A stretch of DNA of 64,000 nt from DASSBG01 sp035699085 (GTDB lineage: Bacteria > Pseudomonadota > Gammaproteobacteria > Xanthomonadales > Rhodanobacteraceae), in NCBI GenBank assembly GCA_035699085.1, contig DASSBG010000008.1, positions 1-64,000 on the forward strand. Direction: 5' to 3'. The position numbers and the translations under genes were made by a program. Shown in pieces: positions 1 to 7,326 of the stretch. The notes beneath the pieces were generated by a model. That model was given only the letters and a program-made list of their open reading frames with translations, had not been told where the DNA came from and searched no databases. How positions within the stretch are numbered: position 1 is the first letter of the stretch; every line of letters begins with the position of its first letter.

Positions 1-828
1 GTTGAGTTCCGAGTTGGCCTTTTCTTCCGCCTCTTTCGGCATGCCGGCCTTCTTGATGCGGTCTTCGAGATCCTCGATCTCGTTCGGCGTGTCTTCCAGT
101 TCGCCCAGTTCCTTCTGGATCGCCTTCATCTGTTCGTTGAGGTAGTACTCGCGCTGGCTCTTCTCCATCTGCGACTTGACCCGGCCGCGGATGCGCTTCT
201 CCATCTGCTGCACGTCGATCTCGCCGTCGACGAAGCCGACCAGCATCTCCAGCCGCGCGGCGGTGTCGATCGCCTCCAGCAACCGTTGCTTGTCGGCAAG
301 GCGCACGCCCAGGTGGGCGGCGATGGTATCGGCCAGCCGCGTGGGCTCCTCGATCCCCGACAGGGTCTGCAGCAGCTCCGGCGGCAGCTTGCGATTGCTC
401 TTCACGTACTGCTCGAACAGGGTCATCAGCGAGCGCGCCACCGCCTCGATCTCGCGGGGTTCGCGAGAATCGGTCGACTCGATGACCTGGGCATGGCCGG
501 TCAGGGTGCCGTCGTGTTCGACTATGCGGTCCACGCGCACGCGGTCGACGCCCTCGACCAGCACCTTGATGGTGCCATCGGGCAGCTTCAGCAGCTGCAA
601 TACCGTCGCCAGGGTGCCGATGCCGTAAAGGTCCTCGGGGCCCGGATCGTCGGTTTCCGCGGACTTCTGCGCCACCAGCGCGATGCGCTTGTCGGCTTCC
701 ATCGCCATTTCCAGCGCCCGGATCGACTTGTCGCGACCGACGAACAGCGGGATCACCATGTGCGGGAACACCACCACGTCGCGCAACGGCAACACCGGCA
801 GGGCTGTGGTTTCAGGACGGTCGGTCAT
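1..828 (-). CDS. lon: ATP-dependent protease Lon, N-terminal part (gene cut by window edge)
   Basis: Cytoplasmic AAA+ serine protease that degrades misfolded and regulatory proteins. Translation from the ATG at 828 gives MTDRPETTALPVLPLRDVVV and continues with the LON substrate-binding domain, including GRDKSIRALEMAM and a long coiled-coil stretch ending near KSQREYYLNEQMKAIQKELG, a Lon family hallmark. Only about 276 of the roughly 800 residues are inside the window; the Walker motifs and the Ser-Lys dyad lie to the left. It is the last gene of the conserved tig-clpP-clpX-lon cluster, with its own 225-bp upstream gap holding a heat-shock type promoter. Identification is firm. Confidence 0.96.
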   Translation of the reverse strand, partial: MTDRPETTALPVLPLRDVVVFPHMVIPLFVGRDKSIRALEMAMEADKRIALVAQKSAETDDPGPEDLYGIGTLATVLQLLKLPDGTIKVLVEGVDRVRVDRIVEHDGTLTGHAQVIESTDSREPREIEAVARSLMTLFEQYVKSNRKLPPELLQTLSGIEEPTRLADTIAAHLGVRLADKQRLLEAIDTAARLEMLVGFVDGEIDVQQMEKRIRGRVKSQMEKSQREYYLNEQMKAIQKELGELEDTPNEIEDLEDRIKKAGMPKEAEEKANSELN

Positions 829-926
829 GGGGAACTCCGGGGATGGGGGCGGCCTTGCAGGCATCCATGACCGCCGGACGAACGATACCGGCCGGGCGAT
901 CAAGGCGGCGCAACGCCGATGTCCGG

Positions 927-955
927 TTATGGGGCTGGCGTGAAACGGATGCAAG
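927..955 (-). promoter_or_regulatory. sigma-32 (RpoH) type heat-shock promoter of lon
   Basis: On the minus strand CTTGCAT (949-955) is followed after 14 bases by CCCCATAA (927-934). This matches the RpoH consensus CTTGAAA-N13-15-CCCCATNT closely. It sits about 100 bases upstream of the lon start, and lon is a classical heat-shock gene. Seen directly in sequence; use in vivo is inferred. Confidence 0.72.
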
Positions 956-1053
956 CGCCCGTTTGCCATCCTGGCTGGATGGCGGCGTATTAGCGCTTTG
1001 GAATCAGGTACTTGCGCCGCAACCCTTGGCTGCGGCGGGCCGGCGAGTATGGG

Positions 1054-2343
1054 CTATTCGCCGCTGGCAGCGGCCTTGGGGACGGCTGGCGGGGTCTGGT
1101 AGATCAGGTAGGGATCGGACCTGTGCTCGATCACCGACTCGTCCACCACCACCTTGCTGACGTTCTCCAGCGACGGCAGGTCGTACATCGTGTCCAGCAG
1201 CACCGATTCGACGATGGTGCGCAGGCCGCGGGCGCCGGTCTTGCGCTTGAGCGCCTTGCGCGCGATCGCGGCCAGGGCGTCGGGGCGGAACTCCAGCTCC
1301 ACGCCTTCCATGTCGAACAGCTTCCTGAACTGCTTGCTGATCGCATTGCGCGGCTCGGTCAGGATCTTGACCAGCGCTTCCTCGTCGAGCTCCTCGAGGG
1401 TGGCGACCACCGGCAGGCGGCCGACGAACTCGGGGATCAGGCCGAACTTGATCAGGTCCTCGGGCTCGACCTCGGCCAGCACCTTGCCGACCTCGACCTT
1501 GCGCTCGGAGCTCTTGAGCTTGGCGCCGAAGCCGATGCCGCTGGCGTCGGTGCTGCGCTGCTGGATGATCTTGTCCAGGCCCGCGAACGCGCCGCCGACG
1601 ATGAACAGGATGTTGCGGGTATCGACCTGCAGGAACTCCTGCTGCGGATGCTTGCGCCCGCCCTGCGGCGGCACGCTGGCCACGGTGCCCTCGATCAGCT
1701 TGAGCAGCGCCTGCTGCACGCCTTCGCCGGACACGTCGCGGGTGATCGACGGGTTTTCGCTCTTGCGCGAGATCTTGTCGATCTCGTCGATGTAGACAAT
1801 GCCGGACTGCGCCTTCTCGACGTCGTAGTCGCACTTCTGCAGAAGCTTCTGGATGATGTTCTCGACATCCTCGCCGACATAGCCGGCTTCCGTCAGCGTG
1901 GTGGCGTCGGCGATGGTGAACGGCACGTTGAGCATGCGCGCCAGCGTCTCCGCGAGCAGCGTCTTGCCCGAGCCGGTGGGGCCGATCAGCAGGATGTTGG
2001 ACTTGGCCAGTTCGACGTCGTCGTTCTTCTGCCGCGACTCCTGGCGCTTGTAATGGTTGTAGACCGCCACCGCCAGCGCCTTCTTGGCGCGCTGCTGCCC
2101 GATCACGTACTGGTCGAGCGTTTCCATGATCTCGCGCGGCTTGGGCAGCTGCGGACGACCGGAGGCGGCCTTCTCTTCCAGCTCCTCGCGGATGATGTCA
2201 TTGCACAGTTCGACGCACTCGTCGCAGATGAATACCGACGGGCCGGCGATCAGCTTGCGCACCTCGTGCTGGCTCTTGCCGCAGAAAGAGCAATACAGGA
2301 TCTTGCCGCTGTCGGCAGAACGGCCGGGGCGGTCTTCGCTCAT
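1054..2343 (-). CDS. clpX: ATP-dependent Clp protease ATP-binding subunit ClpX
   Basis: AAA+ unfoldase that recognises tagged substrates and threads them into the ClpP chamber in the cytoplasm. The 429-aa product has the N-terminal zinc-binding domain with Cys18, Cys21, Cys40 and Cys43, a Walker A motif GPTGSGKT at 121-128, a Walker B IVYIDEIDKI, and the GIGFGA loop (IGF) that docks on ClpP. The length is normal for the family. It lies between clpP and lon on the same strand. The start at 2343 gives the usual ClpX N-terminus ahead of the zinc domain. Confidence 0.98.
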   Translation of the reverse strand: MSEDRPGRSADSGKILYCSFCGKSQHEVRKLIAGPSVFICDECVELCNDIIREELEEKAASGRPQLPKPREIMETLDQYVIGQQRAKKALAVAVYNHYKRQESRQKNDDVELAKSNILLIGPTGSGKTLLAETLARMLNVPFTIADATTLTEAGYVGEDVENIIQKLLQKCDYDVEKAQSGIVYIDEIDKISRKSENPSITRDVSGEGVQQALLKLIEGTVASVPPQGGRKHPQQEFLQVDTRNILFIVGGAFAGLDKIIQQRSTDASGIGFGAKLKSSERKVEVGKVLAEVEPEDLIKFGLIPEFVGRLPVVATLEELDEEALVKILTEPRNAISKQFRKLFDMEGVELEFRPDALAAIARKALKRKTGARGLRTIVESVLLDTMYDLPSLENVSKVVVDESVIEHRSDPYLIYQTPPAVPKAAASGE

Positions 2344-2373
2344 GCTCGGTCTCGGGTGTTCATGGTCGGGGCG

Positions 2374-2401
2374 AGAATAGCACAGCAGCGCGCCCCCGCA
2401 A
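2374..2401 (-). promoter_or_regulatory. probable sigma-70 promoter of clpX
   Basis: Minus strand TTGCGG (2396-2401), a 16-base spacer, then TATTCT (2374-2379), about 30 bases upstream of the clpX start in the clpP-clpX gap. It is a moderate match to the consensus and would allow clpX to be expressed separately from clpP. Confidence 0.45.
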
Positions 2402-2455
2402 GCCGGGATCTGCCGGTTTCGTGACGCCGGTGCCGCTTCGAAAAGCCGTGCAAAA

Positions 2456-3091
2456 TCAGGACGATTTGACGGTCCCGTCCTGGCGCCTGTCCAGCACCGA
2501 ATCGATCATGCCGTAGGCCTTGGCCTCCTCGGCACTCATGAAGCGATCGCGCTCCATGTCGTGGGCGATGTCATCAACGGACCGCCCCGTGTGCTCAGCG
2601 TAGATCTCGTTGAGCCGCTTGCGCACGTAGAGGATTTCCTTGGCCTGGATCTCGATGTCCGTTGCCTGGCCCTGGGCGCCGCCGGAGGGCTGGTGAATCA
2701 TCACCCGAGCGTTGGGCAGCGCGTACCGCTTGCCCTTGGCGCCGGCCATCAGCAGCAGCGAGCCGGCACTGGCTGCCTGCCCGGTGCACATGGTGCTGAC
2801 GTCGGGCTTGACGAACTGCATCGTGTCGTACATCGCCAGCGCGGCGCTCACCGAGCCGCCGGGGCTGTTGATGTACAGGTTGATGTCCTTGTCCGGGTTG
2901 TCCGACTCCAGGAACAGCATCTGCGCAACGATGAGGTTGGCGACATGGTCGTCAATCGGGCCGACCAGGAAGATCACCCGCTCCTTCAGCAGGCGCGAGT
3001 AGATGTCGAACGAACGCTCGCCTCGCGAGGTCTGCTCGATCACCATCGGCACCAGGTTGAGGTTGTTGATGGTGCTGGAATCGTGGCTCAT
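2456..3091 (-). CDS. clpP: ATP-dependent Clp protease proteolytic subunit ClpP
   Basis: Serine peptidase forming the tetradecameric chamber that works with ClpX. The 211-aa product carries NLYINSPGGS (oxyanion region), the catalytic Ser108 in GQAASAGS, His133 in MIHQPSGG and an Asp in ERDRFMS. A longer in-frame extension upstream to 3208 is arginine/proline/glycine-rich and unlike ClpP, so the ATG at 3091 was chosen; it is preceded by a GGAGAGCAGC ribosome-binding site. It sits between tig and clpX. Confidence 0.97.
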   Translation of the reverse strand: MSHDSSTINNLNLVPMVIEQTSRGERSFDIYSRLLKERVIFLVGPIDDHVANLIVAQMLFLESDNPDKDINLYINSPGGSVSAALAMYDTMQFVKPDVSTMCTGQAASAGSLLLMAGAKGKRYALPNARVMIHQPSGGAQGQATDIEIQAKEILYVRKRLNEIYAEHTGRSVDDIAHDMERDRFMSAEEAKAYGMIDSVLDRRQDGTVKSS

Positions 3092-3126
3092 GCTGCTCTC
3101 CGGTGGCGCGGGCGATGGATCGGTGG

Positions 3127-4419
3127 TCAACCGGCCTGACGGTCTGGGTGGATTGCCTGGTCGAACGTCAGCACCAGGTCCTCGGCGTCCGCGTTCTCCA
3201 CCACCCACTCGGCAACCTGGTCCTCGAGGACGCGGTTGCGCAGGCCACTCATCAGTTGGGGGTCGGTGCGGTAGAGTTCAATCACCTGCTCCGGCTCCTC
3301 GTAGGTCGAAGCCACCGTCGCCAGCGCCTCGGCCACGCGCTTCTCGTCCACCTGCAACTGGTTGCTGCGCGCCAGTTCGCCGAAACTGAGCCCGGCAATG
3401 ACCCGCTCCCGGGCGGCCGACTGCACCTGTGCCAGGCGCTCATCGGACAACGGCGCGTCGGGCGGCAGGCGCAGCATGGCGCGCGCCTCGTTGGCGACCA
3501 TCACCTTCGGCACATCCAGCCCGGCCTGCGCAGCGGCCAGCTTGGCAGCCACTTCGGCCTTCAGCCGCGCCATCAGCGCCCCCTGCAACTCGCGCTCCAG
3601 GTTGGCGCGCACTTCCTTGCGAAAAGTCTCGACGTCGCCGCCGGCGATACCGAACGCCTTGACGAAGGCCTCGTCCACGGCCGGCAGCTTCGGCTCCTGG
3701 ACCCGCGTCAGGGTGCCTTGCAGCGTTGCCCGCTTGCCACCCAGGGCGGCAACGCGGAAGCCCTCCGGAAAGCTGGCCTCCACCGTGAACTCTTCATGCG
3801 GCGCATGGCCGACGAGCGCCTTCTCGACCTCCGCCTGGAACTGGCCGCTGCCGAGGATCACGCCCGCCCGCTCCAGGCCCTCCCCGGGCACGCGCCCGTC
3901 GTCGGTCCGGGCGCTGAATTCGAACAGCACCATGTCGCCGTCGCGGGCACCACGATCAACTGCTTCGAAGCTGCGCCGCTGCTGGCGCAGGGTCTCGATC
4001 ATGGTATCGACGTCGCTCTCGGCGACCTCGGCGACCGGTCGGCGGATCGTCAGCTTTTCGACATCCACGACCGGCACCTCCGGCATCACCTCGAAGGTGG
4101 CGGTATAGGCGATCTGGTCGCCCTCCGCCTGGCCGCTGGTGTCGATGGCAGGCGGCGCCGCCGGGCGCAGCTTCTCTTGGGTGACGGCCTCGCGGAAGCT
4201 TGTGCCGATCAGGTCCGACAGCGCCTCGCCGCGCACCTGCGCGCCAAACCGCTTCTCGATCACCGCGCGCGGCACCTTGCCCGGGCGGAAGCCTTTCAGG
4301 CGCACCTCGCGCGTCATCCGCGCCAGGCGTTCGCCCACCTGCTGCTCCAGGCGATCCGCGGGAATGGTCACCGTGAGCTTGCGCTCCAGGGTGCCAACGT
4401 TCTCTACCGAAACTTGCAT
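3127..4419 (-). CDS. tig: Trigger factor (ribosome-associated chaperone, peptidyl-prolyl isomerase)
   Basis: Binds at the ribosome exit tunnel and folds nascent chains. The 430-aa length is usual. The ribosome-docking signature GFRPGKVP is at residues 43-50, the FKBP-like PPIase domain follows at about 150-240 (DGDMVLFEFSA, PGEGLE, VGHAPHEEFTV), and the helical C-terminal domain completes the protein. The ATG at 4419 is preceded by an AGGAGAG ribosome-binding site. It is first in the tig-clpP-clpX-lon cluster. Confidence 0.97.
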   Translation of the reverse strand: MQVSVENVGTLERKLTVTIPADRLEQQVGERLARMTREVRLKGFRPGKVPRAVIEKRFGAQVRGEALSDLIGTSFREAVTQEKLRPAAPPAIDTSGQAEGDQIAYTATFEVMPEVPVVDVEKLTIRRPVAEVAESDVDTMIETLRQQRRSFEAVDRGARDGDMVLFEFSARTDDGRVPGEGLERAGVILGSGQFQAEVEKALVGHAPHEEFTVEASFPEGFRVAALGGKRATLQGTLTRVQEPKLPAVDEAFVKAFGIAGGDVETFRKEVRANLERELQGALMARLKAEVAAKLAAAQAGLDVPKVMVANEARAMLRLPPDAPLSDERLAQVQSAARERVIAGLSFGELARSNQLQVDEKRVAEALATVASTYEEPEQVIELYRTDPQLMSGLRNRVLEDQVAEWVVENADAEDLVLTFDQAIHPDRQAG

Positions 4420-4498
4420 GAGCTCTCCTGAAACCGCCCCTCGCGGGCGTTGCGGCGGCCCACAGACCGCCGGACGAAACCCTGGTGAATGCCAGCGC

Positions 4499-4584
<86 letters not shown>

Positions 4585-4714
4585 ATGGTCGCGCCACGGC
4601 ACGCGCGGACCACACGACGCACCAGCCGGCGGCGATCCCGGCATGAACGACGGCTCCCGCACGCAAGTGGACCATTTTACGTTTGTGCGGCACCGGGATA
4701 CAAGCGGCGCCTGC

Positions 4715-4757
4715 CCGCGGCGGGAATGGGCAATGGAGAATCGGGAATGGGAACAGC
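4715..4757. repeat. GGGAAT-rich short intergenic repeat
   Basis: The gap between tRNA-Leu and the tRNA-Lys terminator (4585-4835) contains no convincing gene. In it, the plus strand has several near-copies of the hexamer GGGAAT/GGAGAAT (around 4720, 4734, 4741 and 4747). Degenerate GGGAAT arrays are common in intergenic DNA of Xanthomonadaceae. No function is claimed. Confidence 0.35.
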
Positions 4758-4835
4758 GTCGCGCGGCGTCGCGGTTTGGCTGGCGAAGCTGGCGCCGGCG
4801 GAGCCGCGAAGATTCCCTTGCGGCGCGGCGGGCGC

Positions 4836-4870
4836 AAAAAACGACGGCCCGCATCGCTGCGGGCCGTCGT
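4836..4870 (-). terminator. intrinsic terminator downstream of tRNA-Lys
   Basis: A perfect 12-bp stem (ACGACGGCCCGC at 4841-4852 with its complement at 4859-4870) closes a 6-base loop. On the minus strand it is followed by a run of six T residues (4836-4841). It lies just 6 bases beyond the tRNA-Lys 3' end, so it originally terminated that tRNA transcript. Confidence 0.85.
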
Positions 4871-4876
4871 CTGGAG

Positions 4877-4925
4877 TGGTGGGCCGTCGGAGACTCGAAC
4901 TCCGAACCAATTGATTAAGAGTCAA
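4877..4925 (-). other. prophage attachment site: 3' half of tRNA-Lys(CTT)
   Basis: The minus strand reads TTGACTCTTAATCAA (anticodon arm, anticodon CTT), then a variable loop, GGTTCGGAGTTCGAGTCTCC and the acceptor strand ACGGCCC-A-CCA. The 5' half (acceptor 5' strand, D arm) is absent: sequence to the right of 4925 shows no tRNA match. A tRNA 3' half is the usual att core of tyrosine-recombinase phages. Integration should have rebuilt a complete tRNA-Lys at the opposite prophage end, outside this window. Confidence 0.85.
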
Positions 4926-4964
4926 ATCTAGTAAGCTGGAAAATCAGTAGGATACGGTGTGTTT

Positions 4965-5029
4965 TTTGTAGGGGAAAAGGGCTCGTAAGTGCCTGTTTCG
5001 TCGTTTTGATGGGGGTTATTTGTAGGGGA
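4965..5029. repeat. direct repeat TTTGTAGGGGA next to the att site (possible integrase arm-type sites)
   Basis: TTTGTAGGGGA occurs exactly at 4965-4975 and 5019-5029, 54 bases apart, within 110 bases of the attachment core and in otherwise gene-free DNA (4926-5132). Tyrosine integrases bind such short direct repeats flanking the core. The repeat is seen; the role is inferred. Confidence 0.55.
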
Positions 5030-5132
5030 TTTTTGGGGGGTCCAGGGATGCCGGAGGGCGGCATCGGCGCGCTGCTGCGCGCGGTCGGCCAGCGGAGCGC
5101 ACACGCTGGTGGTGAAGCGGATTGCGGGTGTG

Positions 5133-5561
5133 TCAGTCGGCCAGGCCCATCACGTCGACGCCGAGACCGCAGCAGTTGTCGAACCGGTTGGCAATCTCGA
5201 CCGCTTCCCGCGCGCTGGCACCGCGAGCCATCGCGCCGATCGCATATTCCCGGCCGGTGCCGAACGCGGTAAACGGGTCCAGCACGCGCTGCGGGAGGTG
5301 ACTTTTTTCGAACACGCGCACGCCGGTGCGATCCAAGACGACCAGGACAGCATCGCTGGTTCCTGCGGGTGGAAACAGTCTCTTTTGCGCACCCGATTCA
5401 TACCAGTCGAGCAGCTCGGCGCCGCGGCAGGTGTTCCCCGTGAAGGCGCCGACGGCGCCGTCCCGCATGCGGTGCAGCTTCACGGTCAACCGGCGCAGGC
5501 CCACGTCCGTGCTCTGCTTGTCGGCTGCGAGGACCTTGCCGTCCCAGGCAATGCACGTCAC
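5133..5561 (-). CDS. HslV/proteasome-like Ntn hydrolase of phage origin
   Basis: The start was set at GTG 5561, which overlaps the preceding stop as GTGA. It begins Met-Thr-Cys-Ile-Ala-Trp-Asp-Gly, so removal of Met would expose Thr as the N-terminal nucleophile, as in HslV. The segment DGKVLAADKQST aligns with the HslV region carrying Asp17, VKLHRM with the region carrying the catalytic Lys33, and GAVGAFTGN with the next strand. At 142 aa it is shorter than HslV (about 175). It is the last gene of the late operon, after Rz1 and next to the att site. Peptidase or other amidohydrolase activity is possible; the substrate is unknown. Confidence 0.7.
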   Translation of the reverse strand: MTCIAWDGKVLAADKQSTDVGLRRLTVKLHRMRDGAVGAFTGNTCRGAELLDWYESGAQKRLFPPAGTSDAVLVVLDRTGVRVFEKSHLPQRVLDPFTAFGTGREYAIGAMARGASAREAVEIANRFDNCCGLGVDVMGLAD

Positions 5562-5860
5562 GGCTTCGCCCCATCGCGGATCCACGCCGCGAGCGCGGCG
5601 GCCGCGGTGCGCGCGACGTGGTACCAGTGGGCGTCGGCGGCGCCGGCGGCGTGCAGCGCGTCGGCGGCCTCGGCCGGGGTCAGCTTGGCGGGTAGGGCCG
5701 GCAGCGTCGGCGGCAGGCTGTCGACGGCGCCGAGCGCGGCGGTGGGCGGCTGGCGCGGGGCCGGGCAGATGGCCGGGGTCTGCACGATGCGCGCGGGTGG
5801 CGCGGTGGCGCAGCCGGCCAGCAGCAGCGCGAAAAGGATGATTGCAGGTCGGACGTGCAT
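5558..5860 (-). CDS. Rz1-like outer-membrane spanin lipoprotein
   Basis: The ATG at 5860 gives MHVRPAIILFALLLAGCATA, a signal peptide with lipobox LAGC, followed by a proline-rich stretch (ICPAPRQPPTAA) typical of Rz1. The product is 100 aa. The start overlaps the Rz-like stop by 4 bases (ATGA). Together with Rz it should fuse inner and outer membranes at the end of lysis. An upstream in-frame extension to 6043 is Arg/Pro-rich shadow sequence and was not used. Confidence 0.75.
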   Translation of the reverse strand: MHVRPAIILFALLLAGCATAPPARIVQTPAICPAPRQPPTAALGAVDSLPPTLPALPAKLTPAEAADALHAAGAADAHWYHVARTAAAALAAWIRDGAKP

Positions 5861-6228
5861 CAGCGCGCCTCGTTGAATGTGCGGATCCAGTCGGGCGACA
5901 GCGTGCAGCTGCCGGCCGGGGCCGGGACGTCGACCAGGGCGGCGTACTGGTCGCCCAGCGCGCGCAGGGCGGCGGCGGTCTCGCTGTCGCGCTGCTGGTC
6001 CTGCGCGCGTCGCGTGGCGTCGGCGGCCTGCTGGCGGTCCCACTCGGCGCGCCAGTCCTTCACGGCCGCGGCGTTGTCCTTGGCCACCGCCAGTGCATGG
6101 TCGCGCTGGGCCTTCACGACGTCCAGATGCGCCGCGGCCAGGTCGGTCTGCGCATCATGCAGCCGCCACGTCTGCACGCCGGTGCCGGCTAAGCCAAGCA
6201 GGATCGCGATGACAAGGGCTTGAATCAC
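5860..6228 (-). CDS. Rz-like inner-membrane spanin
   Basis: The 122-aa product has one N-terminal transmembrane segment (ALVIAILLGLAGTGVQ) and a long alanine/glutamine-rich coiled coil, ending CTLSPDWIRTFNEAR. That is the i-spanin plan (membrane anchor plus periplasmic helix). It is followed, with a 4-base overlap, by the Rz1-like lipoprotein gene. The spanin pair works after endolysin to disrupt the outer membrane. Confidence 0.8.
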   Translation of the reverse strand: MIQALVIAILLGLAGTGVQTWRLHDAQTDLAAAHLDVVKAQRDHALAVAKDNAAAVKDWRAEWDRQQAADATRRAQDQQRDSETAAALRALGDQYAALVDVPAPAGSCTLSPDWIRTFNEAR

Positions 6229-6410
6229 GCGCCGGCACCGTCCGTGTCGTCAGGCTTCGGCAGCGGCTTGTGCGCTGCGGCCCAGGTGATGGCCCTCTTG
6301 GTCCAGCGGACCACGGCGGTCACGGCGGTGCGGAACATCGTCGGGCGCCACGCCGCCAGCAGGGCAATCAGGACGAACTCAACGAAGGTTTGAGCGAAGA
6401 AACCGACCAT
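6225..6410 (-). CDS. small phage membrane protein in the lysis cassette
   Basis: The 61-aa product has one hydrophobic segment (FVEFVLIALLAAW) near the N-terminus and a basic then acidic tail (KPLPKPDDTDGAGA). It overlaps Rz by 4 bases. Position and topology suggest a holin or antiholin-like role, but no family was recognised. Confidence 0.6.
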   Translation of the reverse strand: MVGFFAQTFVEFVLIALLAAWRPTMFRTAVTAVVRWTKRAITWAAAHKPLPKPDDTDGAGA

Positions 6411-6416
6411 GGGGCG

Positions 6417-6734
6417 TTACCTCTTTCGGGGAACCAGCGGGACGTCCGTGAGGGTCCATATCCAGTCGAGCGCCCGGATCAGCGCGCGGCGGCCAAGAGC
6501 GAACGCAAAGACTGCGGTGAGCACGTTGAGCACCGGAACGAAGGTCAGCACGGCGCGGCCGAGCAGCGTGCCGATCGTCAGCTCGGGGGCGTAGAGGCGG
6601 TGCGTGCGCTCGGCCGCGGCGCGAGCGGCCACGTCGCGCTGGTAGTCGCGCCCGGTGCGAACTGCGAAGCCCAAGGCGCACACGACCAGCGGCAGGTAGT
6701 ACAGCCAGAGCACGAGCAAGACCCAGTCGTTCAC
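6417..6734 (-). CDS. phage membrane protein with two or three transmembrane segments
   Basis: The GTG at 6734 overlaps the preceding stop (GTGA), giving 105 aa. Hydrophobic segments are WVLLVLWLYYLPLVVCALGF and LTFVPVLNVLTAVFAFALG, with a charged middle (RDYQRDVAARAAAERTHRLY). It sits between lysis genes, so a role in lysis timing is possible. No family recognised. Confidence 0.6.
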   Translation of the reverse strand: MNDWVLLVLWLYYLPLVVCALGFAVRTGRDYQRDVAARAAAERTHRLYAPELTIGTLLGRAVLTFVPVLNVLTAVFAFALGRRALIRALDWIWTLTDVPLVPRKR

Positions 6735-6982
6735 TCTGGCGTGGCTACCTTGGTGAAGTCGACGTAGAACTCGTCGCCGATGGCGAACTTGCCGATCAGC
6801 TCGGGATTGCAGATCGTGATTTGCAGCACGGCGTTGGGCGTCCACCGCGCGAACGTGTTGTTCTCGTCGGTGCCGTCATCTGGATAGTGGCTCGCCGCCA
6901 CCGCGAGGAAGGTCAGGTTCTGCGACTCTTGACCTTCAGCCAGCGGATCAGCGTGGCTCACCCTCAGTTTTGCTCGCATCAT
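6731..6982 (-). CDS. conserved phage protein of unknown function
   Basis: 83 aa beginning MMRAKLRVSHADP and containing DENNTFARWTPNAVLQI and KFAIGDEFYVDFTKV. Small proteins of this pattern, with a beta-rich fold, recur in phages of Stenotrophomonas and Xanthomonas from memory. It is soluble, without signal or membrane segments. It is translationally coupled to the next gene. Confidence 0.65.
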   Translation of the reverse strand: MMRAKLRVSHADPLAEGQESQNLTFLAVAASHYPDDGTDENNTFARWTPNAVLQITICNPELIGKFAIGDEFYVDFTKVATPE

Positions 6983-7003
6983 TGTCTTGTCCTCTCAGTT
7001 GGT

Positions 7004-7324
7004 TTATTCAAAGCCGTTTGTGAAGATGCCATCGCCGCTGACGTTGTCCGGGCTGGTGACGTTGACCACCAGCACGTAGGCGCCGTCGATCCAGCTGTAG
7101 CTGATGGCCGTTCCCTGCCGCGGCGAAAGGCAGGCGTCGAAAGTCTTGGTCCCCTGGGTGTAGCTGTGGAGGGTCACCAGCACGGGGTTGCACACCGGCT
7201 CGGCAGCGAAGGCTGCGCGCATCGCCAGCCCCACCAGCAGGGCGAGCGCCAGCAGCGAGCCGACCCGGCACCACGCGATCAGCGCGCGATCGCGACGCTC
7301 GGCGGGGCTCAACGGTTCGGGCAT
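7004..7324 (-). CDS. signal-anchored exported protein with C-terminal IFTNGFE motif
   Basis: The ATG at 7324, two bases after the endolysin stop, gives 106 aa. A hydrophobic export segment (GSLLALALLVGLAMRAAFAAEP) is followed by a small beta-rich domain with two Cys (EPVCNP, FDACLSP), ending exactly in GDGIFTNGFE. Many exported proteins of Xanthomonadales end in IFxxGFE, so the tail resembles a host sorting or anchoring tag. It is located in the lysis cassette; function unknown. Confidence 0.65.
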   Translation of the reverse strand: MPEPLSPAERRDRALIAWCRVGSLLALALLVGLAMRAAFAAEPVCNPVLVTLHSYTQGTKTFDACLSPRQGTAISYSWIDGAYVLVVNVTSPDNVSGDGIFTNGFE

Positions 7325-7326
7325 GG

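Noticed and set aside
1012..2424. A 470-codon plus-strand open frame opposite clpX
   Set aside because: Low-complexity Arg/Leu/Asp composition, no family features, and the minus strand carries intact clpX.
4877..4960. A complete tRNA-Lys
   Set aside because: Only the 3' half is present; the sequence right of 4925 does not pair as D arm or acceptor 5' strand.
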